The notes: a model not told the origin generated them from the letters alone. Positions 18,827 through 28,905 are shown, counted from the first letter of the stretch. The stretch is DNA of 64,000 bases from Melioribacteraceae bacterium (GCA_011525875.1 WYBN01000013.1:1-64000), one strand, 5' to 3'. Numbers and translations are program-made.

Positions 18827-18855
18827 TTGACTTATAGTTCATATTGTAGTAATTT
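18827..18855 (+). promoter_or_regulatory. Promoter candidate TTGACT-N17-TAATTT for T9SS cargo gene
   Basis: TTGACT (18827-18832), exactly 17 bases, then TAATTT (18850-18855). The same hexamers with the same spacing occur upstream of the TPR lipoprotein gene (46879-46907). This would give a leader of about 130 bases before the ATG at 18991. Confidence 0.45.
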
Positions 18856-18990
18856 GAACATGCTTTGCATCAATTGTTAACAATTTTTTAACAGAGGGAA
18901 CAAAAATTAGAACGATTGAAGGCATAAAAATTTTTTCAACCATATTTAATTTAATTCAATTCATTATTTCATAACTAATTTGGAGTTGCT

Positions 18991-21282
18991 ATGTTTAGAA
19001 AACTCTTTACCATTTCTATCATTCTTGCCCTATTTGCTTCTCTAACGATTGCTCAGAACAGAGCTATCATTCGTTCGACAGGCGAGCAGATTAATCTTAA
19101 ATCTGATGTTGACCTGAAAGAAGCCATTCATATTTCGGGAATGAAAAATTTTGCTGGACAAACTGCTGTTCCAAGATTTTTGGGACAAAAGCATTTTACA
19201 GCTGCCGGCACGCTTGACACACTGACTCACGTCAAACTCGGCGGTACATGGAATACAAACTTCGGTTTCTTCGGACAGGACGTTTTTCTACAGTTCTTCG
19301 AAGCTCCCGCTGATCTTATTATTAAAGCTGCAGGTTTTGCTGTCACCGACGTTACAGGTGTTGCAGCAGGTTCTAATGTCAGCGTAAGATTGATCAGAAC
19401 AAACTGGTCGCTCGATCAATTCAAAGCTTTTGCCGGAAAAAATTTCTGGGCAGGCTATTATGAAGCAGCTGGCGACGGATTTAACGGAGTTGACTTCTTC
19501 GGCGAAGAAGCCACCGGTCCCTGGGTTGACAAAACCGCAAACGGCGATATTCCTCTTCCTCCATGGGCAGACAACGTTGACCCCGCATCGAACACTTTTG
19601 ATTATGACCTCTGGTCAGACGGCGGATTTGGCTGGCCTGTTACACCGGAGTTGTCAGATGACGCCTTAGATTATCAATGGGTAGAAATGAGCAGCCTCGG
19701 TTTTGAACCTGAAGTAAGCGAAGGCGAAGTTTTCTGCGTTGTTATTATTCACAATGGTGTTAATCTTGATGCCGACAGACTTGGTTTCTTTGCTGACCAA
19801 ACGGTTGGAATGCCGGGATGGAAATACTATGAAAATGGTCGTACAAGTCCTGGACCCCTACCGACCGGCGACCCGGGCTGGGCTGTTAGAGCTTATACTT
19901 GGGATTTTGCAGTTGCAGTTGATTTAGTAGGCGACAGAGCCCCCGTAATTTCTGATGTTACTTCTCTGGGCACAACAATTGACCAGGGTCCAAGAGTTGT
20001 TGAAGCAACAATTACCGACGACAACCCGGGCGGTGGTCCTGCTGGCGTTGCTACTGCAGAATTATTAGTAGCTATTGACGGCGGCGAATACTCAGCGATT
20101 GCAATGAGCAATGTCGGCGGCGATGTATTTTCCGGTACAATCCCAGGTCAGTCCCCAGGAACTGTAGTAGATTATAAAGTGCATGCAGTTGACGTCGGCG
20201 GAAAAGAAAGCACATCCGGCGATTTCCAATATCAGATTTTCGAACCTACCAAACCCACATTGGTTATTTATAACGGTTCACCACTCTCAAGAGCATTCCA
20301 GCTTGATGGTTACTATCAGCAGGGATTGATCGCCGCAGGATATGACGTTTGGGTTTACGGCGATGTTGAAGCATCATTACTTGATGCATACTCAAGCGTT
20401 ATTGAAATTAGCTACGAAGGCGGACCCGGTGACGATAACCGAGAAGCATTCCAAACCTGGTTTGCAGGCGGAAACAAAAATTTCTTGGTTATGGGTCAGG
20501 AAATTCTTGGCTACCTTTATGGTTATGCCAATAAGACATTCGTTGCGGGCGATTATGAATATGATGTTCTCGGCGTCCTCAATTCTTACAATGACGTTAA
20601 CTATGGAGCTTCTGGTGATGAGGCTTTAGGTTCTATTGTTAAACCTATCGGCGGAACTGCATTAGGAGATTCATTAGCCGCAGCGCTGGATGCATTCGGC
20701 ACTGATACATTATTATTCGACCCAAGAGCAATTTTAGGCGCAACCGCTGCTAACTGGATGGATCAATTTGATCCGCGCACAGATATCGGAAGCGAAGTGT
20801 TTATGCACGGTTTTGATGTGGGCGGCGCTGAAATACCGATTGGTCACAACTATACACACAGCAACGGCAGCAAGGTTGCTTTTATGAGTTATGACGACTT
20901 AAATCTTTTAGGCACTGATGACTTATGGTATGGAAACTCAACATTGACTCCTTACCGTCAGGCATTATTGTGGTTTGGGTTGAATGTAGTAAGCGTTGGC
21001 AATGAAGGTTTTGCACCAAATACTTTCGCTATCAGCCAGAACTATCCTAATCCGTTTAACCCAACTACAAAAATAACTTACAACGTTCCTTCAAAGAGCA
21101 ATGTATCAATTAAAGTATATAACACTTTGGGTCAGGAAGTTGCTACTTTAGTTAATACCGTTAAGAATGCCGGAACACACGAAGTTTCTTTTAATGCATC
21201 TAACTTATCTTCGGGTGTTTATTTCTATACTCTCACTGCCGGTGGTTTCACAAGCACAAAGAAGATGATGTTGATTAAGTAA
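18991..21282 (+). CDS. Secreted protein with T9SS type A sorting domain
   Basis: This 763-residue protein starts with a signal peptide ('LFTISIILALFASLTIAQ', cleavage near residue 22). The middle contains a beta-rich region and an Ig/fibronectin-like segment around 305-405 ('APVISDVTSLG...VVDYKVHAVDVGGKES'). The end, from about residue 676 ('FAISQNYPNPFNPTTKITY' to 'GVYFYTLTAGGFTSTKKMML'), is a clear type IX secretion C-terminal sorting domain, so the protein is predicted to cross the outer membrane and be attached to the surface or released. Its enzymatic or binding role is not recognisable. It ends with a strong terminator and stands upstream of a TonB-dependent receptor and a PorV-like protein, which handles T9SS cargo. 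Confidence 0.88.
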   Translation: MFRKLFTISIILALFASLTIAQNRAIIRSTGEQINLKSDVDLKEAIHISGMKNFAGQTAVPRFLGQKHFTAAGTLDTLTHVKLGGTWNTNFGFFGQDVFLQFFEAPADLIIKAAGFAVTDVTGVAAGSNVSVRLIRTNWSLDQFKAFAGKNFWAGYYEAAGDGFNGVDFFGEEATGPWVDKTANGDIPLPPWADNVDPASNTFDYDLWSDGGFGWPVTPELSDDALDYQWVEMSSLGFEPEVSEGEVFCVVIIHNGVNLDADRLGFFADQTVGMPGWKYYENGRTSPGPLPTGDPGWAVRAYTWDFAVAVDLVGDRAPVISDVTSLGTTIDQGPRVVEATITDDNPGGGPAGVATAELLVAIDGGEYSAIAMSNVGGDVFSGTIPGQSPGTVVDYKVHAVDVGGKESTSGDFQYQIFEPTKPTLVIYNGSPLSRAFQLDGYYQQGLIAAGYDVWVYGDVEASLLDAYSSVIEISYEGGPGDDNREAFQTWFAGGNKNFLVMGQEILGYLYGYANKTFVAGDYEYDVLGVLNSYNDVNYGASGDEALGSIVKPIGGTALGDSLAAALDAFGTDTLLFDPRAILGATAANWMDQFDPRTDIGSEVFMHGFDVGGAEIPIGHNYTHSNGSKVAFMSYDDLNLLGTDDLWYGNSTLTPYRQALLWFGLNVVSVGNEGFAPNTFAISQNYPNPFNPTTKITYNVPSKSNVSIKVYNTLGQEVATLVNTVKNAGTHEVSFNASNLSSGVYFYTLTAGGFTSTKKMMLIK

Positions 21283-21301
21283 TCCTTACTTTTTTGGATT
21301 T

Positions 21302-21339
21302 ACATCGGGACCTTGAAATACAGGTCCCGGTGTTTTTTT
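21302..21339 (+). terminator. Rho-independent terminator
   Basis: ACATCGGGACCT (21302-21313) pairs with AGGTCCCGGTGT (21322-21333) over 12 bases with one G-T pair and an eight-base loop, followed directly by a run of seven Ts. It ends the transcript of the T9SS cargo gene. Confidence 0.92.
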
Positions 21340-21427
21340 CTTTAAAGAAATATTAAATAAAAAGACGTATTTGTTAAAGTTTAATATCGAATCGGGTCTT
21401 GTTTATCTAAAATAAATTGGAGTAGAT

Positions 21428-24274
21428 ATGAAAAAGTTGAATACTTTTTCAATGCTTGTTTTTATGCTCGCATTTTTTTCGGTTTCGGTTTTCGCTCAGA
21501 CGGGAGCCGGAAAATTAGCTGGAAAAATTGTTGACTCAGAAACAGGCGAACCCCTGATTGGGGCTAACGTAGTTATTATGAACACCTCATTGGGAGCGGC
21601 TGCCGATTTAGACGGTCGTTATTTTATCCTAAATATTACCCCCGGCACTTATGATGTTCAATTAAGCTTTGTTGGATACGGCACAAAAATAATTCAAGAT
21701 GTTCGAATTGTTGCCGGTATTACCTACGAACTTAACGAAACCTTAAGCGCGGGCATTGCAATTGATGAGATTGTTGTTACAGATAAAAAGTTTTTTGAAG
21801 AGAAGTCAACTAACACGGTTAAAGTAGTTGACTCTGATGAAATTTCGAAATTACCGGTTAAAGGTGTAACTAAAATTATTTCACTCGAATCCGGCGTTGT
21901 TATGGCTGAAGGTTCGGGCGGCGCTTCCGGTAATGCAAGCATTAACGTTAGAGGCGGAAGAGGCGGCGAAGTATTATATATTGTAGACGGCGTACCTCAG
22001 AACGATATTTTCAGCGGTGCGAATGTTTCGCAGGTTGCAAGCGCTGCGGTAGAGCAGATTTCCTTCCAGATCGGCGGATATGAAGCTAAATACGGGCAGG
22101 CGCAATCCGGCATTGTTAATATCACCACAAAATCTGGTTCTCCAAAATATAATCTTTATGCCGATGTTGTATCTTCTTCTTTTACTGACGTATACGGTTA
22201 TAACGAATATACTGCTACTTTAAGCGGTCCTATTATTCCCGGAAATTCAAATCATACATTCTTCTTTTCGGGGGAAAGAGGCTGGTATAAAGATGCAAAT
22301 CCCAGAGCTGTAGGCTTGAAGTTTGAATCGAAAAAAGAAGAGTTCCCGGATGACTGGGAAAGAGATACATGGCCGAACAACTCTGCCGGAGTTTATAGAT
22401 TTTCTGGAAAAACCGTTCATAACCTTGGTGATTTCAACGTTGTATTCGGCGCTTCGGTGAATATGAGAGATTACAGAGGAGTTGTGTTCGACTATACAAA
22501 ATGGAATTCGGACCATAACACCTGGAACGAAGAATATAACAGTTCTTTCAGCGCGAAAATTTCGCAGAATATCGGCTCAAATTCGTTTTGGAATATAAGC
22601 GCCGGTTATAGGGTAAACGGTTTTGAAAACGGCGACGGAGTCTGGAAAGATGATCTTATGGCTTACGGCGACAGCGCAAAGAATGCTTCTATAGGCGTTA
22701 CTCTTCCGCTGGGCGATGGCACAAGGGTTTTATATGATGAATACGGAATATTCGCTCTTCCCGGAAGAATTTTTAACGGTTACAATAAAGGCGAGACTTC
22801 AACGATAAATGTTGATCTCGATTTCACAACTCAAATTGAGAACCATTTGCTTGAAATAGGCGGCGGATTTAATTACAACTCGGTCAGAAGATACGGCATT
22901 GGTCCTATGGCTCTCTCGAGCAAGAACCTTGCAGATCTGCCTCTCGAAGAAAAATTCCGCAGGGTTCGACCGGCTTATTACGGATATGACGTAATGGGCA
23001 ATGAAAATAACGACGGCGACGGCGTTAATGATATCAGTAAAGTAAAACATCCGATGATCGCATACGGTTATATACAAGATAGATTCGAACTTGACGATAT
23101 CGTATTGAATCTTGGTCTCCGGTTCGACTATTTTGACCCGGCAACGGATATTCTCAAAAATCCGACTCTTCCTTATGCCGCTGGCGATCCTAATGTCTAT
23201 GACGATGCTGATTTTGTTGCCAAGGATACTGAGTTCAATATTTCACCGCGTATCGGTATCGGATTCCCTGTTACCGAATCTACAGTGTTCCACGCTCAAT
23301 ACGGTAAATTCATTCAGCAGCCTACTCTAAACAATGTGTATTCAAGTTTATCGGGCTTGGAGAATATTCAGCGTGATAACCAGTTAACTATGAATAACGG
23401 TTATGTCGAAAGTGAAATTACTACTCAATACGAAGTTGGTTTCAGGCAGGTTATCGGCGATTTTGCCGCATTAAATATTACTGCGTTTTACAAAAATACG
23501 CAGGGATTGATAAACGTTTCGGTAATTACATTTAACCGTACGGAAGGCGGCGAGAACTTGAGATACTTCACGCCGACCAATACTGACTTTGGAACCGTTA
23601 AAGGATTAGCTCTTTCTCTGGATGTTACAAGAATCAGCTATTTCAACGTTGGTGTTGATTATACTTATGCAATTGCCGAAGGAACAGGTTCAAGTCAAGC
23701 CGGATCATTTGTTGCAGCCTTCAGAAATACAACAGGCGAAATCCCCAAGGTTATAGCTCCGCTTGATTTTGACCAGAGACATACCGGAATTATTAATATT
23801 GACTTCTTTGTGCCCAAAGGAGAAGGCGGAATATTCGAAATGTTAGCCGCAAACTTCCTTATATCCTTTGCAAGCGGAAGACCTTATACTCCGTTGTTTA
23901 AACAAAATCTTCTCGTAGGCAACACAAACTACGGCGACACAAAAGGCTATGTTAATTCTCAATTTGGTCCCGGAACTTTCAGAGTTGATATGAAAATGGA
24001 AAAGACGATAAGTCTTGGTGATTTATCGCTTACGCCGTATTTGTGGATAGAAAATCTGTTTAATAATATCAACGAAATTAATGTTTACCGTACAACGGGC
24101 TCTGCTTACACCACTGATTTTCTTTCAACAGAAGAAGGTAAATTATTGGTAGCTGCAAACGGCGAGAAATGGGCTCAAGATTATGAATCGTTCGAAAGAA
24201 ATCCTTCTAACTTCGGCGTTCCAAGACAGATTAGATTAGGATTGAAAGTTAATTTCGGGAATATATCATTCTAA
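21428..24274 (+). CDS. TonB-dependent receptor with carboxypeptidase-regulatory-like domain
   Basis: A 948-residue outer-membrane protein. Signal peptide to about residue 23 ('MLAFFSVSVFAQ'), then a carboxypeptidase D regulatory-like domain (about 28-110; 'GKIVDSETGEPLIGANVVI', 'GRYFILNITPGTYDVQ'), a plug domain (about 125-240; 'INVRGGRGGEVLYIVDGVP', 'YGQAQSGIVNITTKSG') and a long barrel ending in a C-terminal Phe ('LKVNFGNISF'). By family it is an energised outer-membrane importer or, as in some Bacteroidota, a surface-structure partner. No SusD-like lipoprotein gene lies next to it, which argues against a polysaccharide-utilisation pair. The 48-base gap to the next exported gene suggests co-transcription. 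Confidence 0.92.
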   Translation: MKKLNTFSMLVFMLAFFSVSVFAQTGAGKLAGKIVDSETGEPLIGANVVIMNTSLGAAADLDGRYFILNITPGTYDVQLSFVGYGTKIIQDVRIVAGITYELNETLSAGIAIDEIVVTDKKFFEEKSTNTVKVVDSDEISKLPVKGVTKIISLESGVVMAEGSGGASGNASINVRGGRGGEVLYIVDGVPQNDIFSGANVSQVASAAVEQISFQIGGYEAKYGQAQSGIVNITTKSGSPKYNLYADVVSSSFTDVYGYNEYTATLSGPIIPGNSNHTFFFSGERGWYKDANPRAVGLKFESKKEEFPDDWERDTWPNNSAGVYRFSGKTVHNLGDFNVVFGASVNMRDYRGVVFDYTKWNSDHNTWNEEYNSSFSAKISQNIGSNSFWNISAGYRVNGFENGDGVWKDDLMAYGDSAKNASIGVTLPLGDGTRVLYDEYGIFALPGRIFNGYNKGETSTINVDLDFTTQIENHLLEIGGGFNYNSVRRYGIGPMALSSKNLADLPLEEKFRRVRPAYYGYDVMGNENNDGDGVNDISKVKHPMIAYGYIQDRFELDDIVLNLGLRFDYFDPATDILKNPTLPYAAGDPNVYDDADFVAKDTEFNISPRIGIGFPVTESTVFHAQYGKFIQQPTLNNVYSSLSGLENIQRDNQLTMNNGYVESEITTQYEVGFRQVIGDFAALNITAFYKNTQGLINVSVITFNRTEGGENLRYFTPTNTDFGTVKGLALSLDVTRISYFNVGVDYTYAIAEGTGSSQAGSFVAAFRNTTGEIPKVIAPLDFDQRHTGIINIDFFVPKGEGGIFEMLAANFLISFASGRPYTPLFKQNLLVGNTNYGDTKGYVNSQFGPGTFRVDMKMEKTISLGDLSLTPYLWIENLFNNINEINVYRTTGSAYTTDFLSTEEGKLLVAANGEKWAQDYESFERNPSNFGVPRQIRLGLKVNFGNISF

Positions 24275-24321
24275 TTAGTTCATGGCTAATTTGAATCAGA
24301 AAATAAAATAGGATTGTTAAT

Positions 24322-27300
24322 ATGAAAGATAAAATATTGAAAATCAGTAAATTGCTCTTTATGCTGGTTATTGTCTCGTCGCTTGTTTCTTTGGATGCAT
24401 TTGCCGAAGAGACAAAAACGGGCAGAGGTAAAGCCGGCACTATTTATAAGAGCAATGCTTTGTATAAAGCAAATGATGAAGGCGGTAAAAAAGGCGACGC
24501 TTACCGTATGTTTATAAACAATTTGAACATACCGCTGAACCGAAAAGGAAATATCGCAAGCGTTGAAATCCCTGATTTTGACGGGCAATTGCGCGCAGAC
24601 GGTATGTTTGACGGCGTTAACTTTTTATTCGCCGGCGGATTTTATATAGGCGGATTACTGCCCGACGGTACTATTTGGTCGAACGCTGTTGCATCAGCCT
24701 CGCGTACTGAAGATTACCTGCCGGGAACTTGGGAAACTGGTCAAAACGACCCACGTGCCGTTGTTTACGTTGTTAAGAAAAGTGACGGCGACTTTCATCA
24801 GAGCTGGCTGGATTGGTCTGATGCAGTAGATATGGGCGCTAATTTTTTTGACGGCGACGGCGATGGAGTTTATAACCCGGTTGATCGAAACGGCAATGGA
24901 AAATGGGACGTAGATGAGGACAGACCGGATCTTGTTGGAGATGAAACAGTATGGTGCGTTTATCATGACGGTCTCGACTCTCCGCTTAGAAGATTCAACA
25001 ACGTACCCCCTGTTGGTATAGAAATCCGTCAAACAGTATTTGGTTTCGCTTCAAAAGGTTCTCTCGGAAACATTCTATTTATCAGATACGAGATTACTAA
25101 TACCGGCAAGTTTTATGATTTGTTAGACTCGGTTTATTTTGGAGTTTGGGCAGATCCTGACGTTGGTGATTACGAAAATGATCTTGTCGGATGCGATACA
25201 GAATTAAACGCTGGCTTCACTTATGATAATGGCGTTGATGCCGCTTACACAAACTCGCCTTGCTATTTAATCGACTTTTTCCAGGGGCCTGTTGCTTATG
25301 TTCCCGGCGAAACTTTTGTTGATACAGACGGCGACGGCGTATACACTGATGGCGTAGATACACCGCTCGATACTGCATATCTTGTTCATGGGACGGTTCG
25401 CGGGGTTAAGCCATTACCCGGCGCCAAAACACAAGGACTTTCTTCATTCATTCATTATATACAGTCTCATGCAACTCTCGGTGATCCCAGTAATGAATTC
25501 GAAGCTTACAACTACCTAAAGGGAACAGACCGGGTCGGCAACATCGTTGATCCTTGTACATTTGAATTTGGTCAAGTCCGCGGCGGTGTTAATTGCAGTA
25601 CAGTCGATCCGCTATTCTGGTACTCGGGCGATCCGGTTGCCGATGTCGGCTGGATTTGCAATATCAATACCGATCAGCGCCAGATGTCCAATACCGGTCC
25701 ATTTCAGCTTGCTAAAGGAGAGACGATCGAAATTGTTGCCGCTTACGTTGTAGGCAGAGCGTCTACTTCTCTTGCCTCGGTTAATGAAGCTAAGAAAATC
25801 GACCAGTTTGCACAGTTTATTTATGACCAAAACTTTAAAACTGCTCCTCCTCCTCCGATTGTTAGACCATTAATTAAAACTACTGAAGATGCAATTGAGT
25901 TAATTTGGGAAACTGCAGATTATATTAATTTCAGAGAGCAGGCATTTGATGATGCAGGCAATCCGGTTTATGATATGCATTTCGAAGGATTTGAAGTATT
26001 TATGTATAATTCAAATTCTACCGCAGCTCAAGAGCAGGGAAGAGATAACGTTCTCAGAATTGCTACTTTTGACGTTGATAACGGTATTGGAAACATTATT
26101 GTTGAAGACGGTTCATCAGGAGAGCGGAACACGGAATATGTAAAAGGAACTCAGCTTGATCCTGTAATATTCGGGGATCCTGTTACCGGCAGAATACTTC
26201 TCCGCATTCAAACCGATCCTTTCACTAATACTCCGTTGGTAAAAGGTAAGCCTTATTATATAGGCATTTCGGCTTATGCTATTAACTATGAAGTTCTCAC
26301 AAAATTAGAACCAGGTAAACCTGCCGACGACAAGTATCTGATTCCGGCAACTGCATTTATAGGTGTGACTGCTACAATACCTAGTATTCTTGGTGACGGT
26401 CCCGGAATTATTCCAGGACGCGACCTAAATACTCCGTTCAGATCGGGGCTTGCTTTAGATAAACCAAGCGGTGCCTCGGAAGCAGAAGCTACCTATTCGG
26501 TTATTGATAGAGCAAAAGTTAAGAACAATGATTATGAAGTTTCTTTCTTTAAAGACAGTTTATCCGCAAGTTACAGCCTGTATTGGAAAGTTGTTAATAA
26601 AACTACTGGCGAAGTTGTTCTTGACAGCATAAAGGATTATAATATGACAAACCCGAAATATCTTGCCGACGGAGTGATGCTGGATATTGATTGGGTTAAA
26701 CCAAAACTTCTTAACGAAACAAAAGCGAACATGGATTGGCTTGAGACCGAAAGAGCGGGAACAGGAGCTTTGTATCTGGCCGGTGACGCCGATACAAATA
26801 TGTTTGCTCAATTTATTAATAATACTAAACGTTCTACTATTACTACTTTTGATAAGACGAGAAAAGTAGAACTGCGTTTCGGTCAGCCGAGTAATGCTTA
26901 TAGATATGTAAAGCGCGCAACATCTCTCAGATTTTTATTCCCGGATCCAAACGATGCGGAACAAGGGCCCGGCGTTGTTCAGGTGCCTTTCTCTGCATGG
27001 GTAAAAGACTCTGAGTACGATGAAGAAAGACAGCTTGCCGTAGCATATCTCGAAAAATTACCTGCTGCAAGCGATACAATTTCTTATAATGACTTGACCT
27101 GGAACCCCGGTCCAGACATGTCTCTTTCTAATGAATATATCGTAATATTCAGTTCGGCTTATGACCCGAACTGCGGTAATATCGTTTATAAAGGGACGGG
27201 TACAGGTTCTGCCGCATCAAAGTTTGCCGATATTGGAAACGGTTACAGGATTAATATGAATGATCCGGAATTTCCTATTACGCCCGAACAAGATGCTCTT

Positions 27301-27816
27301 GGCAGAAGCCCATGGTTTGATGCTATGTATGTTGTAGCGCTTGAAACGAAAGATGCATTTAATCCTAACTTTACTCCAACTGGTACTTATACCATTAATG
27401 TAAATTATCCATTAACAGATAAAGATAAATTTACTTATAAACCATCAATCACATTATCCAGTACGGAAAAAGCAAATTTGTTTGACAAGGTGAATGTTTA
27501 TCCTAATCCGCTGTTCGGTTTCAATCCGTTGACAAGCCACGGCGGAAGACCGGATGAACCTTTTATAACCTTCAATAACTTGCCCGAAATGGTAACAGTG
27601 AAAATATTCACCCTTTCCGGTACGCTTGTAAGAACATTGGACGAAACAAGCAAACCAAGTCTTACTTCTCCATTCTTGAGATGGGATCTGGAGAACGAAG
27701 ACGGCTTGCGCGTGGCTTCGGGAATGTATCTTGCAGTTGTTACATCCCCCGGCATGGGCGAGAAAGTATTGAAGTTCTCGGTAATTCTGCCTCAAAAACA
27801 GATACAAAGATTTTAA
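24322..27816 (+). CDS. Large exported protein with calcium-binding-like repeats and T9SS-like end
   Basis: 1164 residues. The N-terminus has a signal peptide ('LLFMLVIVSSLVSLDAFA', cleavage near 28). Asp-rich stretches 'GDGDGVYNPVDRNGNGKWD' (about residues 178-196) and 'DTDGDGVYTDGVDTP' (about 334-348) resemble thrombospondin type 3/EF-like calcium loops. A proline run 'APPPPIVRP' near 513 precedes a fibronectin-like part. The C-terminal 90 residues ('VNVYPNPLFG...TVKIFTLSGTLVRTL...GMYLAVVTSP') look like a T9SS sorting domain though not the canonical consensus. Probably a surface-exposed structural protein made with the TonB receptor upstream and PorV-like protein downstream. I do not recognise a specific function. 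Confidence 0.75.
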   Translation: MKDKILKISKLLFMLVIVSSLVSLDAFAEETKTGRGKAGTIYKSNALYKANDEGGKKGDAYRMFINNLNIPLNRKGNIASVEIPDFDGQLRADGMFDGVNFLFAGGFYIGGLLPDGTIWSNAVASASRTEDYLPGTWETGQNDPRAVVYVVKKSDGDFHQSWLDWSDAVDMGANFFDGDGDGVYNPVDRNGNGKWDVDEDRPDLVGDETVWCVYHDGLDSPLRRFNNVPPVGIEIRQTVFGFASKGSLGNILFIRYEITNTGKFYDLLDSVYFGVWADPDVGDYENDLVGCDTELNAGFTYDNGVDAAYTNSPCYLIDFFQGPVAYVPGETFVDTDGDGVYTDGVDTPLDTAYLVHGTVRGVKPLPGAKTQGLSSFIHYIQSHATLGDPSNEFEAYNYLKGTDRVGNIVDPCTFEFGQVRGGVNCSTVDPLFWYSGDPVADVGWICNINTDQRQMSNTGPFQLAKGETIEIVAAYVVGRASTSLASVNEAKKIDQFAQFIYDQNFKTAPPPPIVRPLIKTTEDAIELIWETADYINFREQAFDDAGNPVYDMHFEGFEVFMYNSNSTAAQEQGRDNVLRIATFDVDNGIGNIIVEDGSSGERNTEYVKGTQLDPVIFGDPVTGRILLRIQTDPFTNTPLVKGKPYYIGISAYAINYEVLTKLEPGKPADDKYLIPATAFIGVTATIPSILGDGPGIIPGRDLNTPFRSGLALDKPSGASEAEATYSVIDRAKVKNNDYEVSFFKDSLSASYSLYWKVVNKTTGEVVLDSIKDYNMTNPKYLADGVMLDIDWVKPKLLNETKANMDWLETERAGTGALYLAGDADTNMFAQFINNTKRSTITTFDKTRKVELRFGQPSNAYRYVKRATSLRFLFPDPNDAEQGPGVVQVPFSAWVKDSEYDEERQLAVAYLEKLPAASDTISYNDLTWNPGPDMSLSNEYIVIFSSAYDPNCGNIVYKGTGTGSAASKFADIGNGYRINMNDPEFPITPEQDALGRSPWFDAMYVVALETKDAFNPNFTPTGTYTINVNYPLTDKDKFTYKPSITLSSTEKANLFDKVNVYPNPLFGFNPLTSHGGRPDEPFITFNNLPEMVTVKIFTLSGTLVRTLDETSKPSLTSPFLRWDLENEDGLRVASGMYLAVVTSPGMGEKVLKFSVILPQKQIQRF

Positions 27817-27824
27817 TGTGATTG

Positions 27825-27844
27825 CGGCAGTAGAAATACTGCCG
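27825..27844 (+). other. Perfect intercistronic hairpin with GAAA tetraloop
   Basis: CGGCAGTA (27825-27832), GAAA loop (27833-27836), TACTGCCG (27837-27844): eight perfect pairs closed by a GNRA tetraloop. There is no following T-run (GAAATTTATG follows), so it is better read as an mRNA stability or processing element between the 1164-residue protein gene and the PorV-like gene than as a terminator. Confidence 0.75.
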
Positions 27845-27885
27845 GAAATTTATGAAAATTTTGAAAAAGTTTAGGAGTTAATAAA

Positions 27886-28905
27886 ATGAAAAAACTAATA
27901 GCACTACTTATACTTGCTATCTTTACAAGCGTCAGCTTTGCAGGCGACGTTGCTCGTAAAGGTACAACCGGTGCTGAACAGTTGCTTATACCAGTTGGAG
28001 CAAGAGGCATTGCAACCGGCGGGGCTTTTGTTGCAAACATGACGGGTATAGAATCTATTTACTATAACCCGGCAGGTGTTGCAGTTAATGGCCGCAGTGA
28101 AGCAATGTTTAATTATATGACCTATATCGCCGATATTAATATTTCCTATTTTGCTGCAGTTGCTGCTCTTGGAGATTTCGGCTCTCTGGGTCTGAGCTTC
28201 AAAACTATAGATTTCGGTGATATACCGGTTACCACGGTGGATAATCCCGATGGCACTGGCGCAAACTACTCGCCGAATTATATAGTAGCCGGTTTAACCT
28301 ATTCGAAAATTATTACTGACCGCGTATCAATAGGTGTTAACGCAAAGCTGATCAGCGAAACCATTATGGACGCCAGCGCTTCAGGCGCGGCTCTTGATTT
28401 CGGTGTGCAGTACCGATTCAATAATAATTTATCCTTAGGCGCTACTGTGATGAACATCGGTTCAAATATGGAATATTCTGGACCGTCATTGAAGCAGAGA
28501 ACTTCAATACCGGGTTCCTCGCTTCAGGGAAACCCCGGCGTTTATGAAATTGATACCGAACCATTCCAGATCCCGAGTTATTTCGAATTGTCTTTAGCTT
28601 ATATGTATGATTTCAACGAGCAAAACTCGATGAACATAGCTTCCCGGTTCCGAAATAACAACAATCTTGAAGACGCGTTTTCCTTCGGTTTGGAATACAG
28701 CTTTATGAACATGTTCTTTGTCCGCGGCGGTTATGATATAGCGACAGAAAATACAGATGAAAGTATTTTCGGCTTTACAGCCGGCGCCGGCGTGAATTAT
28801 GATTTTTCCGGCGACTTAGCCGTATCGGTCGATTATGCCTTTAGGGATGTAAAAGAATTCCCTACTGCAAATCATATATTCACCATCAAATTATCGATGT
28901 TGTAA
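27886..28905 (+). CDS. PorV/PorQ family outer-membrane protein
   Basis: The 339-residue protein has a signal peptide ('KLIALLILAIFTSVSFA', cleavage near 19) and then the family signature: 'LLIPVGARGIATGGAFVA' followed by 'GIESIYYNPAGVA', seen in PorV/PorQ and related FadL-like 14-stranded barrels. PorV shuttles T9SS cargo from the translocon to the attachment complex; PorQ is a relative. Alternating beta-strand pattern continues to the end. AGGAG lies ahead of the ATG. Its position next to proteins with T9SS sorting ends supports a role in their secretion or anchoring. Whether it is true PorV or one of the several paralogues common in Ignavibacteria cannot be told. Confidence 0.85.
   Translation: MKKLIALLILAIFTSVSFAGDVARKGTTGAEQLLIPVGARGIATGGAFVANMTGIESIYYNPAGVAVNGRSEAMFNYMTYIADINISYFAAVAALGDFGSLGLSFKTIDFGDIPVTTVDNPDGTGANYSPNYIVAGLTYSKIITDRVSIGVNAKLISETIMDASASGAALDFGVQYRFNNNLSLGATVMNIGSNMEYSGPSLKQRTSIPGSSLQGNPGVYEIDTEPFQIPSYFELSLAYMYDFNEQNSMNIASRFRNNNNLEDAFSFGLEYSFMNMFFVRGGYDIATENTDESIFGFTAGAGVNYDFSGDLAVSVDYAFRDVKEFPTANHIFTIKLSML

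Larger units (their letters stand above)
18667..18990. other. Non-coding AT-rich stretch with promoter-like sites
   Basis: No open frame worth calling. It holds two sigma70-like promoter candidates (18736-18764 and 18827-18855), a 17-base palindrome over the first -35, and several T-runs. It divides the lipid/thioredoxin genes from the exported-protein block and probably carries the leader of the gene at 18991, whose start is preceded by TTTGGAGTTGCT (GGAG). Confidence 0.6.
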
